A stretch of DNA of 64,000 bases, taken from positions 1,302,001 through 1,366,000 of the forward strand of contig JADILM010000006.1 in NCBI GenBank assembly GCA_016617785.1, in the 5' to 3' direction. Of this stretch, positions 23,506 through 36,311 are shown in pieces (position 1 is the stretch's first letter; each line of letters begins with the position of its first letter). The notes under the pieces are model-generated. The model was not told where the DNA came from. It ran no database searches and worked only from the letters and a program-made list of their open reading frames with translations. The stretch comes from Sporobolomyces roseus. Its lineage: Eukaryota > Basidiomycota > Microbotryomycetes > Sporidiobolales > Sporidiobolaceae. The translations under genes were made by a program, and so were the position numbers.

Positions 23506-25484
23506 ATGAGTACAGAGAAACTCGCTTCGCAACTCTTGATCTCGAAAGAACTCGTAATCGCGTTCCTTTCGATCTTGCTTTGGGACTCTGTACGTACCTA
23601 TCTCTCGATTGATCCTCGTCTGAGACTGAGACTGACGAAGGTTTTTGAGCTGTGAGGATAGTTGGCGACTCTACAGAGCGAAATTCGCTACATTTGGAAA
23701 GCTCGCTGGACCGCTTTAAAAGTGACTTACCTCATCAAGTACGTTTGCATCCTCACTCTCTCGCTCGAAGGTGAAGAAACTAGACAATGCGAGAGAAGCT
23801 GATGTGGGCTAATTGGCGAAATAGTCGGTATGGAACTCTCGCAGCTCAAGTATTCGCGGCTATCATGCTACTCTCCTCAGTCCCTCTCAGTCAGTCACTG
23901 TCTCTCTCTTGTAGCAACCTGTGCTGTAGGAGGCTGACGGAGGAGGGTATTCGTTTGAGTAGATGTCTGCAAACGGATCTTTTGGATAACCCTTTTGAAC
24001 GGAATCGGTATCATCCTGTGAGTACTGAGATCGCTCCACTCCGTCACTCGCCGCCGAACTACTGACTCGTTAAGCTTTGATGATGCAGAATTTGTGATGT
24101 TATAGTAGCGATTCGAGTCTGGACGATTTGGGAACGTACGAGAAAAGTCGGTGCTCTGTGAGTCAAAACTCAAAGATCAAGACTACGACTTCTCACTCAT
24201 GATCATATCAATATCTTTCTCACAGGCTCCTCGGTTGTCTCGTCGCTGAGCTCATCATTATGATCAATTCAGCTTGGCAGTTGAAGTGTAAGTACCGATC
24301 CAGCTTTAGTCGAATCGGTAGAATCTGACGATCTAGCTCGAGATTGATACTCACAGACGTCAGTCTACCGCCTGCATTTGCGGATGTCGTCGATTTCCAT
24401 GGCTGCACCGCTGGAAACGCAAAGCATCGAAAGCTAGTCGCGTTACTCTAGTGAGTCAATTCTCCTCCCTCATTCAGGTGTTTGATACGATAACTGAGAG
24501 GATTGATGAGTCGACTTAGCTGGACGCCAACGCTACTTTTCAACGCTTTGTGTTTAGGAATGATCTTTGCAAAGCACGTCAAGCTCTCGAGAAAAGTCAA
24601 GAAGCTTCCGATCATGCAGAGGTTGATGAGAGAGTGAGTCAGACTTCCCTTTCGAGCTCTTCCAGGGTGTGAAGCGTAGTATCACGGTGTTGGCTTGTTC
24701 GAGCGTTTCTGACGAACTTGAACTTTTTCAAACAGCGGTATCTTCTACTTCATCATTATCATCGCTGTCGATGTACCAAACATGTACTTTTGTGGTGAGT
24801 GACTCTAGTCTCGCTTCGTCAGATGAACGCAAAGGACTGACTCGAGAATCACAAACTCGTCGGAACCGCTTTGCTTTGACAAAATACCAGCTCGTAAGTC
24901 TAGCTTCTTGCTGTCCCGCTTACCGCTGCATAATACTTAGAGGATCTCTCTCGTACCTGACAGAAAGCGATATGGGTCTCGAAAGTATCTGGATCTTCGC
25001 ATCGCTCACCCTCAAATCGATCATGGCCTCGAGAATGGTGCTCTCCCTCCTCGCAACCGGCGCTCAACGACTCGTCTCCGACCCAGTAGAGAAGAAACCT
25101 CTTCCCACTTGGTCTCCGGCTCAAGCGACTAGCGAATCGTCAACGGGAGGATTTCAACGAGCAACTCTATTGCCGACTCTCAACTACGCTTATCAGCCTA
25201 CCAGTCACGTTTTGCCGATCACAGCTCCGCTTCGAGCCGCTACGAGTGGTACTACATCAGTTGGAGCATCGTTGTCGAGCTCAGCTGGGACGGGTGAAAC
25301 AAGTTCCTGGACCTCAGCCTCGCCTAACCCAGCTTCGACGATGACGGGATTGACATCGATTGGTAGTCAGGGAGGAGGAGGAGGCAAAGAAGAAGCTGCT
25401 TCGTCGGAAGTGCTTTTGGTTGAAGTCGCAAGGTCGGAATCTTCGCTCGAGGAGGGGAGCGAGAAAGAAGGGGCGGAGAAATAA
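23506..25484 (+). CDS. DUF6533-type seven-TM membrane protein, paralogue A
   Basis: Exons 23506-23589, 23662-23738, 23825-23889, 23963-24017, 24089-24157, 24226-24287, 24357-24450, 24520-24633, 24736-24794, 24964-25484; 399 residues. The opening block (LWDSLATLQSEIRYIWKARW then LKVTYLINRY) is the signature of DUF6533, a basidiomycete-expanded family of unknown function. About seven hydrophobic segments follow (for example VIVAIRVW, YWTPTLLFNALCLG, FYFIIIIAVDV), then a Ser/Thr/Gly-rich cytosolic tail of about 130 residues with acidic residues at the end. It aligns along its length with paralogue B 760 bp downstream. The ninth intron (169 nt) is longer than normal and its acceptor is less certain. 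No function is known; receptor-like roles are guesswork. Confidence 0.78.
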
Positions 25485-26242
25485 GCTCAGAATCTCTCTC
25501 GTCGTTTGTGGGCTTTCGATTTGTACTATCTGTGTATGTTTTGTGTGAAAATTTCCGATATCTGTAGCGAGTCGAACTTGTTGGTAAACACCATTTTCTC
25601 TATTTCTGCGATTCAAACTTGGAAAGTTGCACTCGTCTGGCTTGCTGAGGCCGTACTCTGTAGATTATGAAGCGAGCCTTGAGCTATAATGTGCTGCGCG
25701 CTGATCCTTGACTGAGCGACGAGACAGAGCCAAAGATCGTCAAACCCAAAGTCGGCTATAGGTAATGTTCGAATCTTCTGCTTCTCTCTTGTCTCTTGGT
25801 CTTCTTTCTCTGTCGATCTCGACCATGTGCTTCCTTGGTCGATCGGTTCTTCTCGACCTACGATCGAGATCTACAGCTCGACAGTAGGGGGTGAAACATA
25901 GCGAATTTCAGAGTCTCCGAAAGCTCAAATCGGAAGTACTCTCTCTCTCATCCATTCTCTGAATTTCGCTCCTTCCGAATCTCAATGATTCTTGTTCTCC
26001 AGCTTTGGGAATCTCTCACTTGTGTGTGGCTCAGAGAAGAGTGCTGCACGGGTTCGGCAATTTCTCCTCGCATCCCTCCTTCTCCCCTCGCTGGGCAAAC
26101 TCCCTCGAACAACAACACTTCACCGCTTCGTCACTCCATATCGATTAACACTGCCTAGCGCTTAGCGTCTTCGGCTGACTCTCTCCACTCTCTCCTCCTC
26201 AAAGCCGGCAAAACTCCTTCATCAACTCTCGCAAAACGAACA
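25485..26242. other. Intergenic region between DUF6533 paralogues
   Basis: 758 bp. Contains a perfect 14-bp inverted repeat (arms 25900-25913 and 25957-25970, 43-nt loop) and CT-rich sequence before gene B. No ORF or RNA gene that I can support. Confidence 0.5.
25900..25970. repeat. 14-bp perfect inverted repeat
   Basis: Arms AGCGAATTTCAGAG and CTCTGAATTTCGCT are exact reverse complements, separated by 43 nt. It lies about 270 bp upstream of DUF6533 gene B. It could be a stem-loop or a dimeric protein site; its function is unknown. Confidence 0.85.
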
Positions 26243-27936
26243 ATGTCGTTCACTCGAACAGTCACCGCGGCTTCAATCGCTTCGACGAGGGACGATATAC
26301 GGATAATGAAGCAATACTTGATCGTGTGGTTTACTGTTCTCATTTGGGATACCCTCGCAACCTTTCCTTCAGAGTACAAGTATATTTGGAAAGCGAAATG
26401 GACGCCGCTCAAGATCGCATTCTTGATCAATCGATACTGGACGATAGGAGCACAAGCTTCGACATGCTTCCTACTCCTCGCTCCCCTGTCACCGAGTGAG
26501 TCAAGATTCCGTTTGTCCTAGTCGCAATTTGAGGGAATATTCACATTTCTGTGCTGTAGACGTCTGTCAAAAGATCTTCTGGGGATTCGCAACGGATGGG
26601 ATTTCGATCATGTTCTTCTGTGACTGTATCGTAGCTATCAGGGTATACGCTGTCTACGAAAAGAGTCGGAAAATGCTCTACGTGTGAGTCGCGAGGCTCA
26701 TTTTGTCTCACGATCTGAAACTGACGGATTGAGACCTCTCATACAGGCTTATAGCAATGCTGGTGACGGATCTCGGGCTCATGATTGGGGCTGCTACCCA
26801 ACTTAGACGTGAGCTTTGTTTCCTTAACTTCGTGAAACGGTGATAGTGAAGCTGAGATGTTACGACCTCTGCACAGCCGTAATATACTCGTCTGAGCTAC
26901 GAGAAGCACTCGACTTCAAGGGATGTGCTGCGGCGATACCGTTGAGCAAGTATTCGAGCTTGATCTCGATTCTTTAGTAAGTTTCATCCGTTCTCTTTTG
27001 CGAATGTTTCGACGCGCTCTCTGAAACTGATACCTTACTCACCTGCCTTTCAATAGCTGGAGTCCTCCGCTCCTCTTCAATGCAATCGCGCTCGGGTTGA
27101 TCTTGTTTCGGAATGTCGAGCTATCGAAACAAGCTGGACGAGTACCGATTCTGCAGAGAATGCTTCGAGAGTGAGTTTTACTATTCTGGGCTCGCCACTC
27201 TCGCTGACGAAGAGGCTTCGCAGGAGTTGAGCGAGATCGAATACTGACAGATTTTCTTGTTCGCACAGCGGTTTATTCTTCTTCCTCGTGATTATGGCGT
27301 CCAATCTAGTCAACGTCATCCTTGTTGCTCGTTAGTGCCATTCCTCCTAACAGTGCTAGGCCTGCGCAAAGACTGACCATTTCTCCCGATCATCTACCTC
27401 TCGCAGAGAGCAATCCAGCGATCCACAACCTCAACGTCCCCGCTTCTCTCACCCTTACTTCGCTCATGTGCTCCCGACTCGTCCTCTCACTGCATCAGCA
27501 CAACACGGACGTTCGACGATCAATAGCTGGATACGGGAATTCCTTCGTAACTTCAAACCCTGGTCCCGGGAACCCTTCAGTCGCCCGACCGAGTGTTGTC
27601 AGTCTACGCACTCGAGCGCGTCAACCCTCCCGACCCGGACTCGATGAATACCTGGCTACACTCGGACCCACAGAACAGGGGAACGAAGACGATGATGGCG
27701 AGAGTCGAGATAGTCCGACGACGGCGATAGAGGAGGGGTCGAGAGAGTCACTCAGCGACAAGTTTCGATACACGGTTCAATTCGATCCGACTATCGCAGC
27801 TGATCCTTCGCCGAATCCTCCGATTCCATTACCAGAGGTTGAAAGGCTTGACGAAGTGATCTCGAGACGCCCGCCGACCAGACAGGGAAGGCGGGAATCA
27901 ATTGTCAGTTTCGTGTCTGCCCATTCGATCGTATGA
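26243..27936 (+). CDS. DUF6533-type seven-TM membrane protein, paralogue B
   Basis: Exons 26243-26495, 26560-26683, 26747-26808, 26877-26976, 27057-27170, 27269-27330, 27407-27936; 414 residues. Same architecture as paralogue A: IWDTLATFPSEYKYIWKAKW start, NVCQKIFW, CIVAIRVYAVYEKSRK, YWSPPLLFNAIALG, DGLFFFLVIMA, then a disordered acidic/Arg-Ser tail of about 160 residues. Six intron positions are shared in place and phase with A, while three introns of A (after WDS, LIN and IIL) are absent here, so the pair is an old tandem duplication. Function unknown. Confidence 0.8.
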
Positions 27937-28546
27937 GGAGGGGGATTCGTTTGATCTGTATTTACTGCCTATAGCGTAATCTTTTTTGTGCGTCGTTCAG
28001 TCTTGACTCTGCTGTCTTACTATCGAACTCGCTTTGCCAAATGTTGTATATGCCTCTTCTGTCCTCTTGAACTTGCGAGATCGCACTGGGAGAGAGAGCT
28101 CTTACAGGAAACTCAGATCATTCCATGGTCACGACAACTACAACCTTTCGCTATCCATAGCCAATCCTTCTCTCGTTCACCCTGACCCGCCACTCTTCTG
28201 AAGCAGCTCAAGACGTGTAGTATCTATCGATAGTCGAGGTTGAATCGTGAGGCGAAGGTGAACATGTTGAATTCGGAGAAATGGGTCGAAAGTGAGGAGG
28301 ATTGACGGCGACCAGGTGATAGGCGCTGCAGAGAGGCTGAAGGAGATTCGGTAGAAATGGAGATAGTATAGGTGAAAGCGGAGGAAGAGGAAGAGGAAGT
28401 GAAGTGTCGTAAATCGTGAAGATTTCGTCGCGAAGGGAGTAGATTCGAAGGTCGACGTTGAGATTATGTTGTGGTGCCTCCAAAGTACAGGTAGAGAAGA
28501 TCATCCTGGATCGACTGCTTGTTTGAGATCGCCGTAACCGAGTCGA
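27937..28546. other. Convergent 3' intergenic region DUF6533 B-UPF1
   Basis: 610 bp between convergent genes. A 99-codon open frame on the minus strand (28208-28504) has no recognisable features and lies where the UPF1 3'UTR would be. I see nothing that supports a gene. Confidence 0.45.
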
Positions 28547-31500
28547 CTAATACTCGGTCAACCCAGCTTGAGATCCCGTATAACTACTCCTAATCTCGCT
28601 ATCATCGTCCCTCCACCCCGCTTGACTCTTGTATTCGCTCCCTCCATCTGCCAAACTCAATCGATCGGCCTGACTGAACCCTACACTACTTGCTCCCAAT
28701 CCACCACCCGCGATCGAACTCGCGTCGTCCCTGACACTGCTCGCGTCTGATGAGAGGAGATCTTGCGAGAAAGTCGATGAGGCGTAGGAAGAAGCGGAAC
28801 GTTTGACAGAGGATGGATAGGTCGAACCGGCTTGTGAGAAGGTAGGGAGTCCGGAAGAATAGGTGGCTTGGGATCGAACGGATTGAGCGTCGGAAGGAAT
28901 GGAGGAGATTGCGTCGTGACCGCGGAAGAAGGAAGAGTCGAAGCGGGAAGAAGAGAGACCGTTGCCTTGACCTGCAGGAAGGACCGCGTGAGTCGAAAGT
29001 CAAGAGAGAGAGAGAGAAAGACAAGGTTAGACTCACCTCCTCCGTTCGTAGCGGTACCTCCCAGCATATCTCTCGCATCGTGCTGGAATCGATTCGAGTT
29101 CTGGTTTCGATCGAATGGTCTTCGAGGTTTCGAGAACTGAATCATCGAGGGTTGAAGGTTGTTGAGCGGTCCTTCGACCAAGCATTTCTTCTCTTTGTAA
29201 TGAGTCAGGAGGTAGTGCCATAGCGAGTGCTGTACGCGTATCGAACCCACATGAGTCTATGTAATCATCAAGAGATGTCGGCTCGAGTAGACGTACCTTT
29301 GAGAGTACTTTCGGATTTCCCAAAATGACCAAACCGTATTTCGCCCTCGTCAACGCGACGTTCAACCGTCTCGGATCATTCAAGAACCCAATCCCTTGAT
29401 GTTCGTTACTCCTGACACAACTGACAATGATGTAATCCTTCTCTCGTCCTTGGAAAGCGTCGACACTCGCAACTTCGACTTCTTTGTAGAGATCCTTCTT
29501 GAGCGATCCGTTGAACTGCATGTACGAGACGATGTAGGAACGTTGTCCTTCGTAAGGAGTGATGACACCGATTTGAGACGGTAGGACTCCGGATTTGAAG
29601 AACCTCGTAACGATCTTCTCGACATTTGACGCCTCCGTACTGTTCGGAACGAATTCGTCGCATAAGCTGTCTCGTCGGGAAGCGATGTAGCGAGATCGAA
29701 GGTACGAACCGATTCAAGAATGAAGTACCACTCGACGAGATTTCTTCCTGACCCAAATTCTGATGAAAGTACATCGGAGTCATCGGTTGAGGCCAAGGGA
29801 AATCGACGTTCTTCCTCAACCTCTCGGGAGCGGTAACACCATTCTGTAAAGTTCCTTCATAGAACATGTTGGAAGGGAATTCGGAGAGACAAGGGTGCAT
29901 TCGGTATTGAACTTGGAGACGGATTGGTCGATTCCCGAGGAGGATCAGTCGTTCGAAGAGGGATTGGTTCAAACCGGCTTTGGCAGCTTTCTTGTTCATG
30001 ATCGTCGGACCGAGTTGAGAGTGATCTGAAGAGGGGAAAAGGGCGAGTCAGACGAGCTGTGAAAGGGGAGATGGCGAAAAGAGAGATGCTTTACCTCCAA
30101 CCATGACGAGTTGTTTCACTCCGAAAGTCAAGGGAATCATACATTCGGGTTCAGTCTATCGACAAACTCATCTTGAATCAGTGTTCGAGATCGAGGGAAT
30201 CTAAGAAGAGATAGAGGACTAACAGCTTGAGTAGCTTCATCGATAAGAACAGTTCTAAACTTGAGTTTGCTCAACCTCGGATCACCGCATCCAACACAAG
30301 TCGCGCAGATGACATCGGCATTCAACAAAATCTCCTTCTCGACGCTCCTCGTCAACGCCTTGAATTTCCTCTCATCGCTCGAACTCAACTCTCCTTGTTC
30401 TTGCTTGAGTTGTATCAACTTGGAGAGTTCGGGGTGCGTGTCGGAGTTTGCGACTTGAGCGTGAAGGGTGAGGAATGAAACGGAGGATTCGAGTGCTTCA
30501 CGGGATTTCGCGGTTACTCGTACTACTTTGAGACCCGTCGAATGGATCTTTTCGGTTAACTGATCGACGGCGACGTTGGACGGGGCGGCGACGAGGACTT
30601 GACCAGGGTTCATCTTCGAGAGGTGGTAGACGATTGAAGCGGAGGTGACAGTTTTACCAGTTCCGGGAGGACCCTACGTCGCGTCAAGAAGCCAACCATC
30701 AGTGCTACGAAGAAGTGAGTAGATGGATAGCAAATCGATCGACGTACCTGAATGAGCGAGAGAGGTTTCTGAAGAACGCTCTTGACAGCGTAGATCTGAG
30801 AGTGATTGAGATCAGGAAGGAAAGGAGCCGATACCCTGTGTGTACCCGAGACACCTTATAAGTAAATGTCCATCGCATCGTATAGAGAGGATCAAGGACG
30901 CACCTTTTAGGCATCTGAGCTCTCAAAACTTGAGGAGGATCCGCCTCGTGTCCCATCAACTTGTGATAGATGTAACCAGAGACACTCTGTTCGTCCACCG
31001 CAAAAGTCTTCATCGCCAATTGCATTCGATCGAACGAAGTCGATTTCCAAACGAAATCGGCAGAGAAGTTGTGAGAACATTCGGTCGGGACTCCATCGGA
31101 ACGTCGGAGTTCTAGAGCTACTTCATCTGATACATCTGTGGGTGAGGAAGAAAAGGGAGGAGAGGGGTCAAGGAGTAGGGAAAAGGAATGATGAGATGAA
31201 CGGTCAGACTCAGTTCTCTGTTCGAATTTCGACCGAAGAGCAAAGTCGAGCTTACTGTTGGGAACCTTGATCACATGCCCAACTCCTTCCCAAGCCTTGT
31301 GTAACTCTCCATGATACCTCAACCTCAACTCGTCTCCTACGGCCAACCTAACCTCGCCCGACTCCAACCTCGGTAAATTAAACCAAGCCGTTCTCTTCTG
31401 ATTCAAACCCATATCCCACCTCACGACTATCCCTTCCTGAGTTTGAGCCTCTTTCAATCGTTTATCGTAATCTGCTTCAATCTTGACCAAGGGTCCGAAA

Positions 31501-32615
31501 ATGTTTTGATACTGATAAGCATCTTCGTACCTACTCCCTCCCTCCTCTTGACTCATCAGCTCAATTCAGATCCAGTGAAGAGGAAGGGAGAGTGACGAAA
31601 CCTGAGTAAGATAGGTTGTGGTTCGTCGTCTACACCAGGTTTCTCCAAATCTTCCAAAGTAGCCATCGAGTTCTCCCTCCACAATTCTTCCAATTTGTTG
31701 ATTTGGTGAAACGTGATTTGTCGAGCTCGGAGTTGTTCTTGTTCGGTAGGGATCTTGACGAGCCAAGATAAGAATGAACGATCTTCGATCAAAGGGGACC
31801 ATTGAGTCGTGTCCCAAACTATATCTTTCGAAGATTGCATCGCTGCGCAAGGTTGCCTAATTCCCAACTCATCCAGATCTTCATTAGCATTCGCACATCC
31901 TCAAATTGAGTGAGAGTGTGGTTTGACTGACCTGCAGAGTAAAACGACGACAGTATCTGATTTCGCCGGAATGAATCCCAAAATGAAAACGTTTTTCGCA
32001 CCACACGCATAACATTCCGGTGTAGTTTCCCCCAATGGACTCTCACTGTGTAGCGTGACCTCCTTGTGTTTCGCCCTGACTAGGTGGTTGACAATGTGGG
32101 AACCTGAAGTCGATCCTCGAGAATTACAGAACCATTTTTGACAGATCAAACATTTTACCACTGATGCTGGGTTGTGAATACCGCAGTATCTATATGGAGA
32201 GAGCGCAAGTAAGAGGGGAGAAGGAGAGAAGAGAGAGAGAGACAGGAGGAACGAACGAGCAGGCGTGAGGAGGTAATTCACGATTCAAATCTTCCAACAT
32301 TCCTTCGAAATCTTCTTCGTACAAGTTGGCTACTTCTCCATTCTCTGCTTGTCCTTGTCCTTGTCCCTGAGGAGGATGATGATGATTCAAAGATAATTGA
32401 TCGAAATCCAATACTTCTAAATCTTCCCTATCCCCTCCTATTCCTCCTGCTTGTTGATCCTGATGAGAGTGAGAGTGAGGATGAGCGTGTGGTTGCAAGT
32501 TTGTTGAACCAGAGTGCAAGGAGGACAAGTCGTCGTTGAGGTTTAGAGAGTATCCGGATGCTCCATCTAAATGAGCGAAATCTTCCCCATATTGTGAGGG
32601 AGTGTAATCCTGCAT
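28547..32615 (-). CDS. UPF1: UPF1/NAM7, ATP-dependent RNA helicase of nonsense-mediated decay
   Basis: Minus strand exons in coding order 32615-32257, 32189-31932, 31856-31602, 31530-31256, 31135-30904, 30835-30748, 30673-30224, 30155-30095, 30025-29710, 29639-29297, 29229-29037, 28971-28547; 1084 residues. SF1 helicase at the centre of NMD, partner of Upf2 and release factors. The N-terminal Cys/His-rich domain ([45 protein letters not shown]) binds Upf2. Helicase motifs [27 protein letters not shown] and [10 protein letters not shown] are intact. The last exon encodes a 141-residue Ser-rich tail with six SQ dipeptides. Animal UPF1 has an SQ tail phosphorylated by SMG1, while baker's yeast lacks one. 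It is divergent from the DUF1776 gene with 148 bp between starts. Confidence 0.96.
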
Positions 32616-32763
32616 CGAATCCTCTCTGTGACCTCTAGCTTGTGTTGGAGTGGCGAGGTTTGAAAGGGTTCAGTCACGAGTCAAGAGGCAAGGAGGAGCG
32701 AACCCTCTCCCTCTCTCTCTCCTCTCTCCTCTCTCAGTCACTCTCGAACCACTAGAGAGCTTC

Positions 32764-34657
32764 ATGGCAGATTCTATTGATTCACTCTACGTAGCCATTA
32801 CTTCGTTGTGGGATTCAGCATCTGATGGATTACCCAACTTGAACTCGCTTCCTCATCAATTCCACGAGGCCTTGTTCGCGCCAGGAGGAGTATTCGACAA
32901 GTTGACAAACGGTGGAACTGTCCCTCTACCCGTACCTTCATCCTGGTTGGAATCCTCTTCTTCCCCTCCTTGTCCTCCCCCTCTCGTAACTTCCCCACCT
33001 TCCACTCGAGTCCCTCAATGGTTCAAACACTTCCTCAATCACCTCGCAGAACATCCATACATCTACTCGACCGCCTTGTTATCCGCAACGACCGGAGCAA
33101 CTTATTACTACTCTCCCAAGACTCTCCAACCTTTAATCTCTTATCTACCCGCTTCGATCCTCCCTCCTCCTAAAAATCGTCCACTCAGACTCTTGCCCAA
33201 CACTCATGGAGTCGCTGCAGAGGTAAGGAAAGAGTGCGCTCTTGTATTAGGGGCAGACTCGATCGAAGGGAGAGAGATCGCGTTGGATTTGGAGAAGAAA
33301 GGTTGGGTCGTTATCGCTACCGTATCGGATCCAGATCAAGTAGATCGACTAGAGAGACAAGGTAGAGGTTGGATAAAAGTACTCGTATTGGATCCTTCAG
33401 AGGTAAGCAGTCTCCCCTTCTCGAGTATTCGCACAACTGACTCCCCCTTTCTTTCTTCTAGTCCTCATCCGTATCTCCCTTCCTTCGTTCCCTCTCGACT
33501 GCACTCTCCCTCCGTTTCCCGCTACACACTTCGGGAGATCCCTTCTCCCGACCCTCGCACTCCCTCTCCCTGACCTCTCTAATCGATTGCCTCTCGCTCT
33601 CGACTCCTTCCTCTCCAATCCCTCTCGAAGCTCTCGAATCCGATCAAATCCGACGAGATTTGACTGAACGTATCTCTACGTTCATCTTGGTCTCGAAAGG
33701 GATCTTACCTTTCTTACGTACTTCCTCATCTCGACCTGGAGCACCTACCTCAGTTTACCTCCTCCTACGTACGTTCTTTCCCCTCACTTCCCAAACTCTT
33801 TCAATCTCTCCCTAATAACCATTGTCCTCGTATTAGTCCCATCAATCCCTTCTTCTCTCTCACTCCCCTTCTCCTCCCTCTCATCCTCTCTCTCTCATTC
33901 CCTCCAATCCCTATTCCATTCCCTACGTCGCGAACTCTCCCTCACTCCGAATCATTCCACAATCACACTCTCCCTCCTCCAAGTCGGTTCATTCGAACAC
34001 CCTACCTCTCCCTCCCCTTCGCCCCAATCGAAACCTCTCCCAATCCGACTCAACTCCCTCTATGCCCCTGCACTATCCCGACAATCCCCTTCATCTTCCT
34101 CCTCCCTACGTCCCAAATCTCCCTTGAAACATTTGACAAAGAAAGTTTACATGATGTTATTGAGACCTAGTCATTCGGGTGTCGTGAGTTTGACTGGAGC
34201 TGGAAGTTTGACTTATTATTTGACTAATTGGTTGGGAGGTCATTCGATGGTCGACATGGTACTCCGTATTAGTGATTCATTGGTTTCGAGTTATGTGAAT
34301 GGGAGAAGTAGGATCGAGGGTATGAGAAGAAGTGGTAACGCTAGACTCGGAGGAGGTGGGACGAGGGAGAGGGAATCTAGACCATTACCGATCCCACCTA
34401 CTCATTCTCAGAGGGATTTACCGCCCAATCCAAGTCAAGTTCCGGTAAAAGATTCATTCGTTCCTAATCCTTCCTCGACTACCACCTCGAATCGACAGAA
34501 AGAGAAGGACGAGGAAGATGAGATCTCGTCTTCGAGTGCGACTACGAGTGATGAGGGGGATGATGGGAGTTCGATTGAGGATTTGGGAGTTGAAGGGCAA
34601 GGGGCAAGGGATGGGGAAGAGAGTATTTACGGGACGGGGAGCTTCGTCACAGTCTGA
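32764..34657 (+). CDS. DUF1776 (SDR-like) fungal protein
   Basis: Exons 32764-33402, 33462-33768, 33837-34657; 588 residues. Resembles the fungal DUF1776 family (yeast YNL181W/PBR1), a degenerate short-chain dehydrogenase fold attached to the ER or mitochondria. Visible signs: a membrane-like segment near residues 95-125 (PYIYSTALLSATTGATYYY), a nucleotide-binding-like strand ALVLGADSIEGREIALDL, and a later VSLTGAGSLTYYLTNWLGG block. The last 110 residues are disordered and acidic. The classic SDR YxxxK is not apparent, so catalysis is doubtful. Family call is from remembered patterns. Confidence 0.72.
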
Positions 34658-34965
34658 AAGGAGAGGAGGGCAGAGTAAGGTGATATCGTCCAGGTGTGCT
34701 TTATTTCTGTGTATCTGATTTGTGTGTGGGTCTGTTTGACTCTTTCCCTTTCACTTCTGTACATAGCTTTCTGCGAGTTCTGTTCTTTCTTTCGATTCTT
34801 TTCCCTCGCTGTTTGTGTATCTTTCTCTCCTAGTTCTTAATCTCATCGCTTGCGCTTCTATCTACATCCTATACACAACATAAGCTTTCCTTTTGTAATG
34901 TTCAATGCGAGCTCTCTCGAAACGTCTCGCTCTCGTCAACTTTTTCCTCGTTTCGTCGATTTCCA
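34658..34965. other. Convergent 3' region DUF1776-CDC8
   Basis: 308 bp of T-rich sequence between convergent stops; likely overlapping 3'UTRs. Confidence 0.45.
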
Positions 34966-36045
34966 CTATTCCCGCCGAGTCTCTTCTTCTACCCACAGCT
35001 TCCCTACCTCTCTCCTCAGCCTCTCACTGTCCCACAAGCCCTCAACCTCACTCTTTATCCGTTCCTCAACTTCTTCCACCCCACCCTCCGCACTAACTTC
35101 CCTCCAAACGCCCTCCTCGACACTCTCTCCCATCCTCCCAAACACACTCCTCACTTTATCCTGTATCTCTTGAGTCTCGTACCGTTCTTCCCCGAACCCT
35201 GAACGTTGTCGAGCGGTTTCTGGGGAGAGGGAAAGGAAGAGTACGAGGTCGGGAGAAGGGAGTCCTATATCTGGTGTTTGACACCATGACCAACTCAGAC
35301 CCTGGACAGAGAGGGGGGAGTCAATGACGGTAGTAGGAGGGCAAGAGAGGCGAGAGACGGACTTTGATGTGAGAGAAAGCGATGCCTGAAAATGCGTAAC
35401 GATCACAAATTATCGTAGTACCCGATTCCAACTCTCTCCGGATCTCGTCACTAGTCATCGGACACTTTCGTCAGCATTCGCGAAATGGACCCAACAGCCA
35501 TTTCTAGTCTGAATCACACCTCGTGCGAAAACCGACGAAAATTGAAAGAGAGAGAGAGAGAGGGAAGTTGAAATCGGTTTCGACTCACGCTTTCTCCCAT
35601 CGGTTGACACTGAATAATAAATGTATTGCCTGATCATTCAATTTGGTATCCTTTTGGGTCAAGTAAGAATTGATCAAGATTCCAGTTGGAGTTGTACGAT
35701 CTGGACGGTCCCAACATCGCGAAGGATCAGTTTACGCGCTCTGATACCTATTCTAAGAAGTATCTGAGCTAGTCTAGGGAGCTTTCAACCCTTTCAAACA
35801 GCCCTTGTTCAATCGAATCTTCTCCCCCACTCAGTTTCTCTTTCTTCTTCCTGCCCTTCCCTTATGAATCTGGAGAGTATGAAGAATCACTCACCAGGGA
35901 ATCCGATCTTCTTTACTTTCCTTCCTTCACTTTGTAAGCGTTCGTAGAGCTTTCCAACTTGAGTCGATTTCCCTGATCTATCTAACCCTTCAATGATTAT
36001 TAAGGCTCCTCTTTGAGCGCGAGAAGGGGTCGTCGAGGTGGACAT
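34966..36045 (-). CDS. CDC8: CDC8, thymidylate kinase
   Basis: Minus strand exons in coding order 36045-35895, 35700-35589, 35450-35363, 35301-34966; 228 residues. Phosphorylates dTMP to dTDP for dTTP supply. P-loop [12 protein letters not shown] near residue 18, the substrate-binding DRYAFSG motif and the LID-region [14 protein letters not shown] block all match eukaryotic TMP kinases. RWEKADEIRREL joins exons 2 and 3. The first intron is unusually long here (194 nt) and might hide a small extra exon, though the spliced frame is intact without one. The C-terminal 40 residues are charged and helical. Start chosen at MSTSTTP, 44 codons inside the longer open frame, because the upstream part is hydrophobic and unlike the family. 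Confidence 0.92.
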
Positions 36046-36311
36046 GGAACGAAAGATTCGAGGGGGAAGCAGTTTGAGAGAGAGAGCTTGAGAGAGGAAG
36101 TGAGGGAGAAGGAAACAGAGAAAGTGGTTTCGCAAAAGAATCTCAAAAAGGGAGATTGAAACATGCAGAGAGCACAACAGAGTGCAGAGGACGACTACAA
36201 CACGATATAAACTACTTTGACTACCGAGAAAACATACAACCTGAATAAAAGATCAACAAAAAACCCTCGAATATTCTCTCGCAAATTCTCGTCCATCTCT
36301 TTCCATCTCGG

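Noticed and set aside
28208..28504. Minus-strand open frame after the UPF1 stop
   Set aside because: Low-complexity Pro/Leu/Ser composition, no splice or domain support; fits UPF1 3'UTR.
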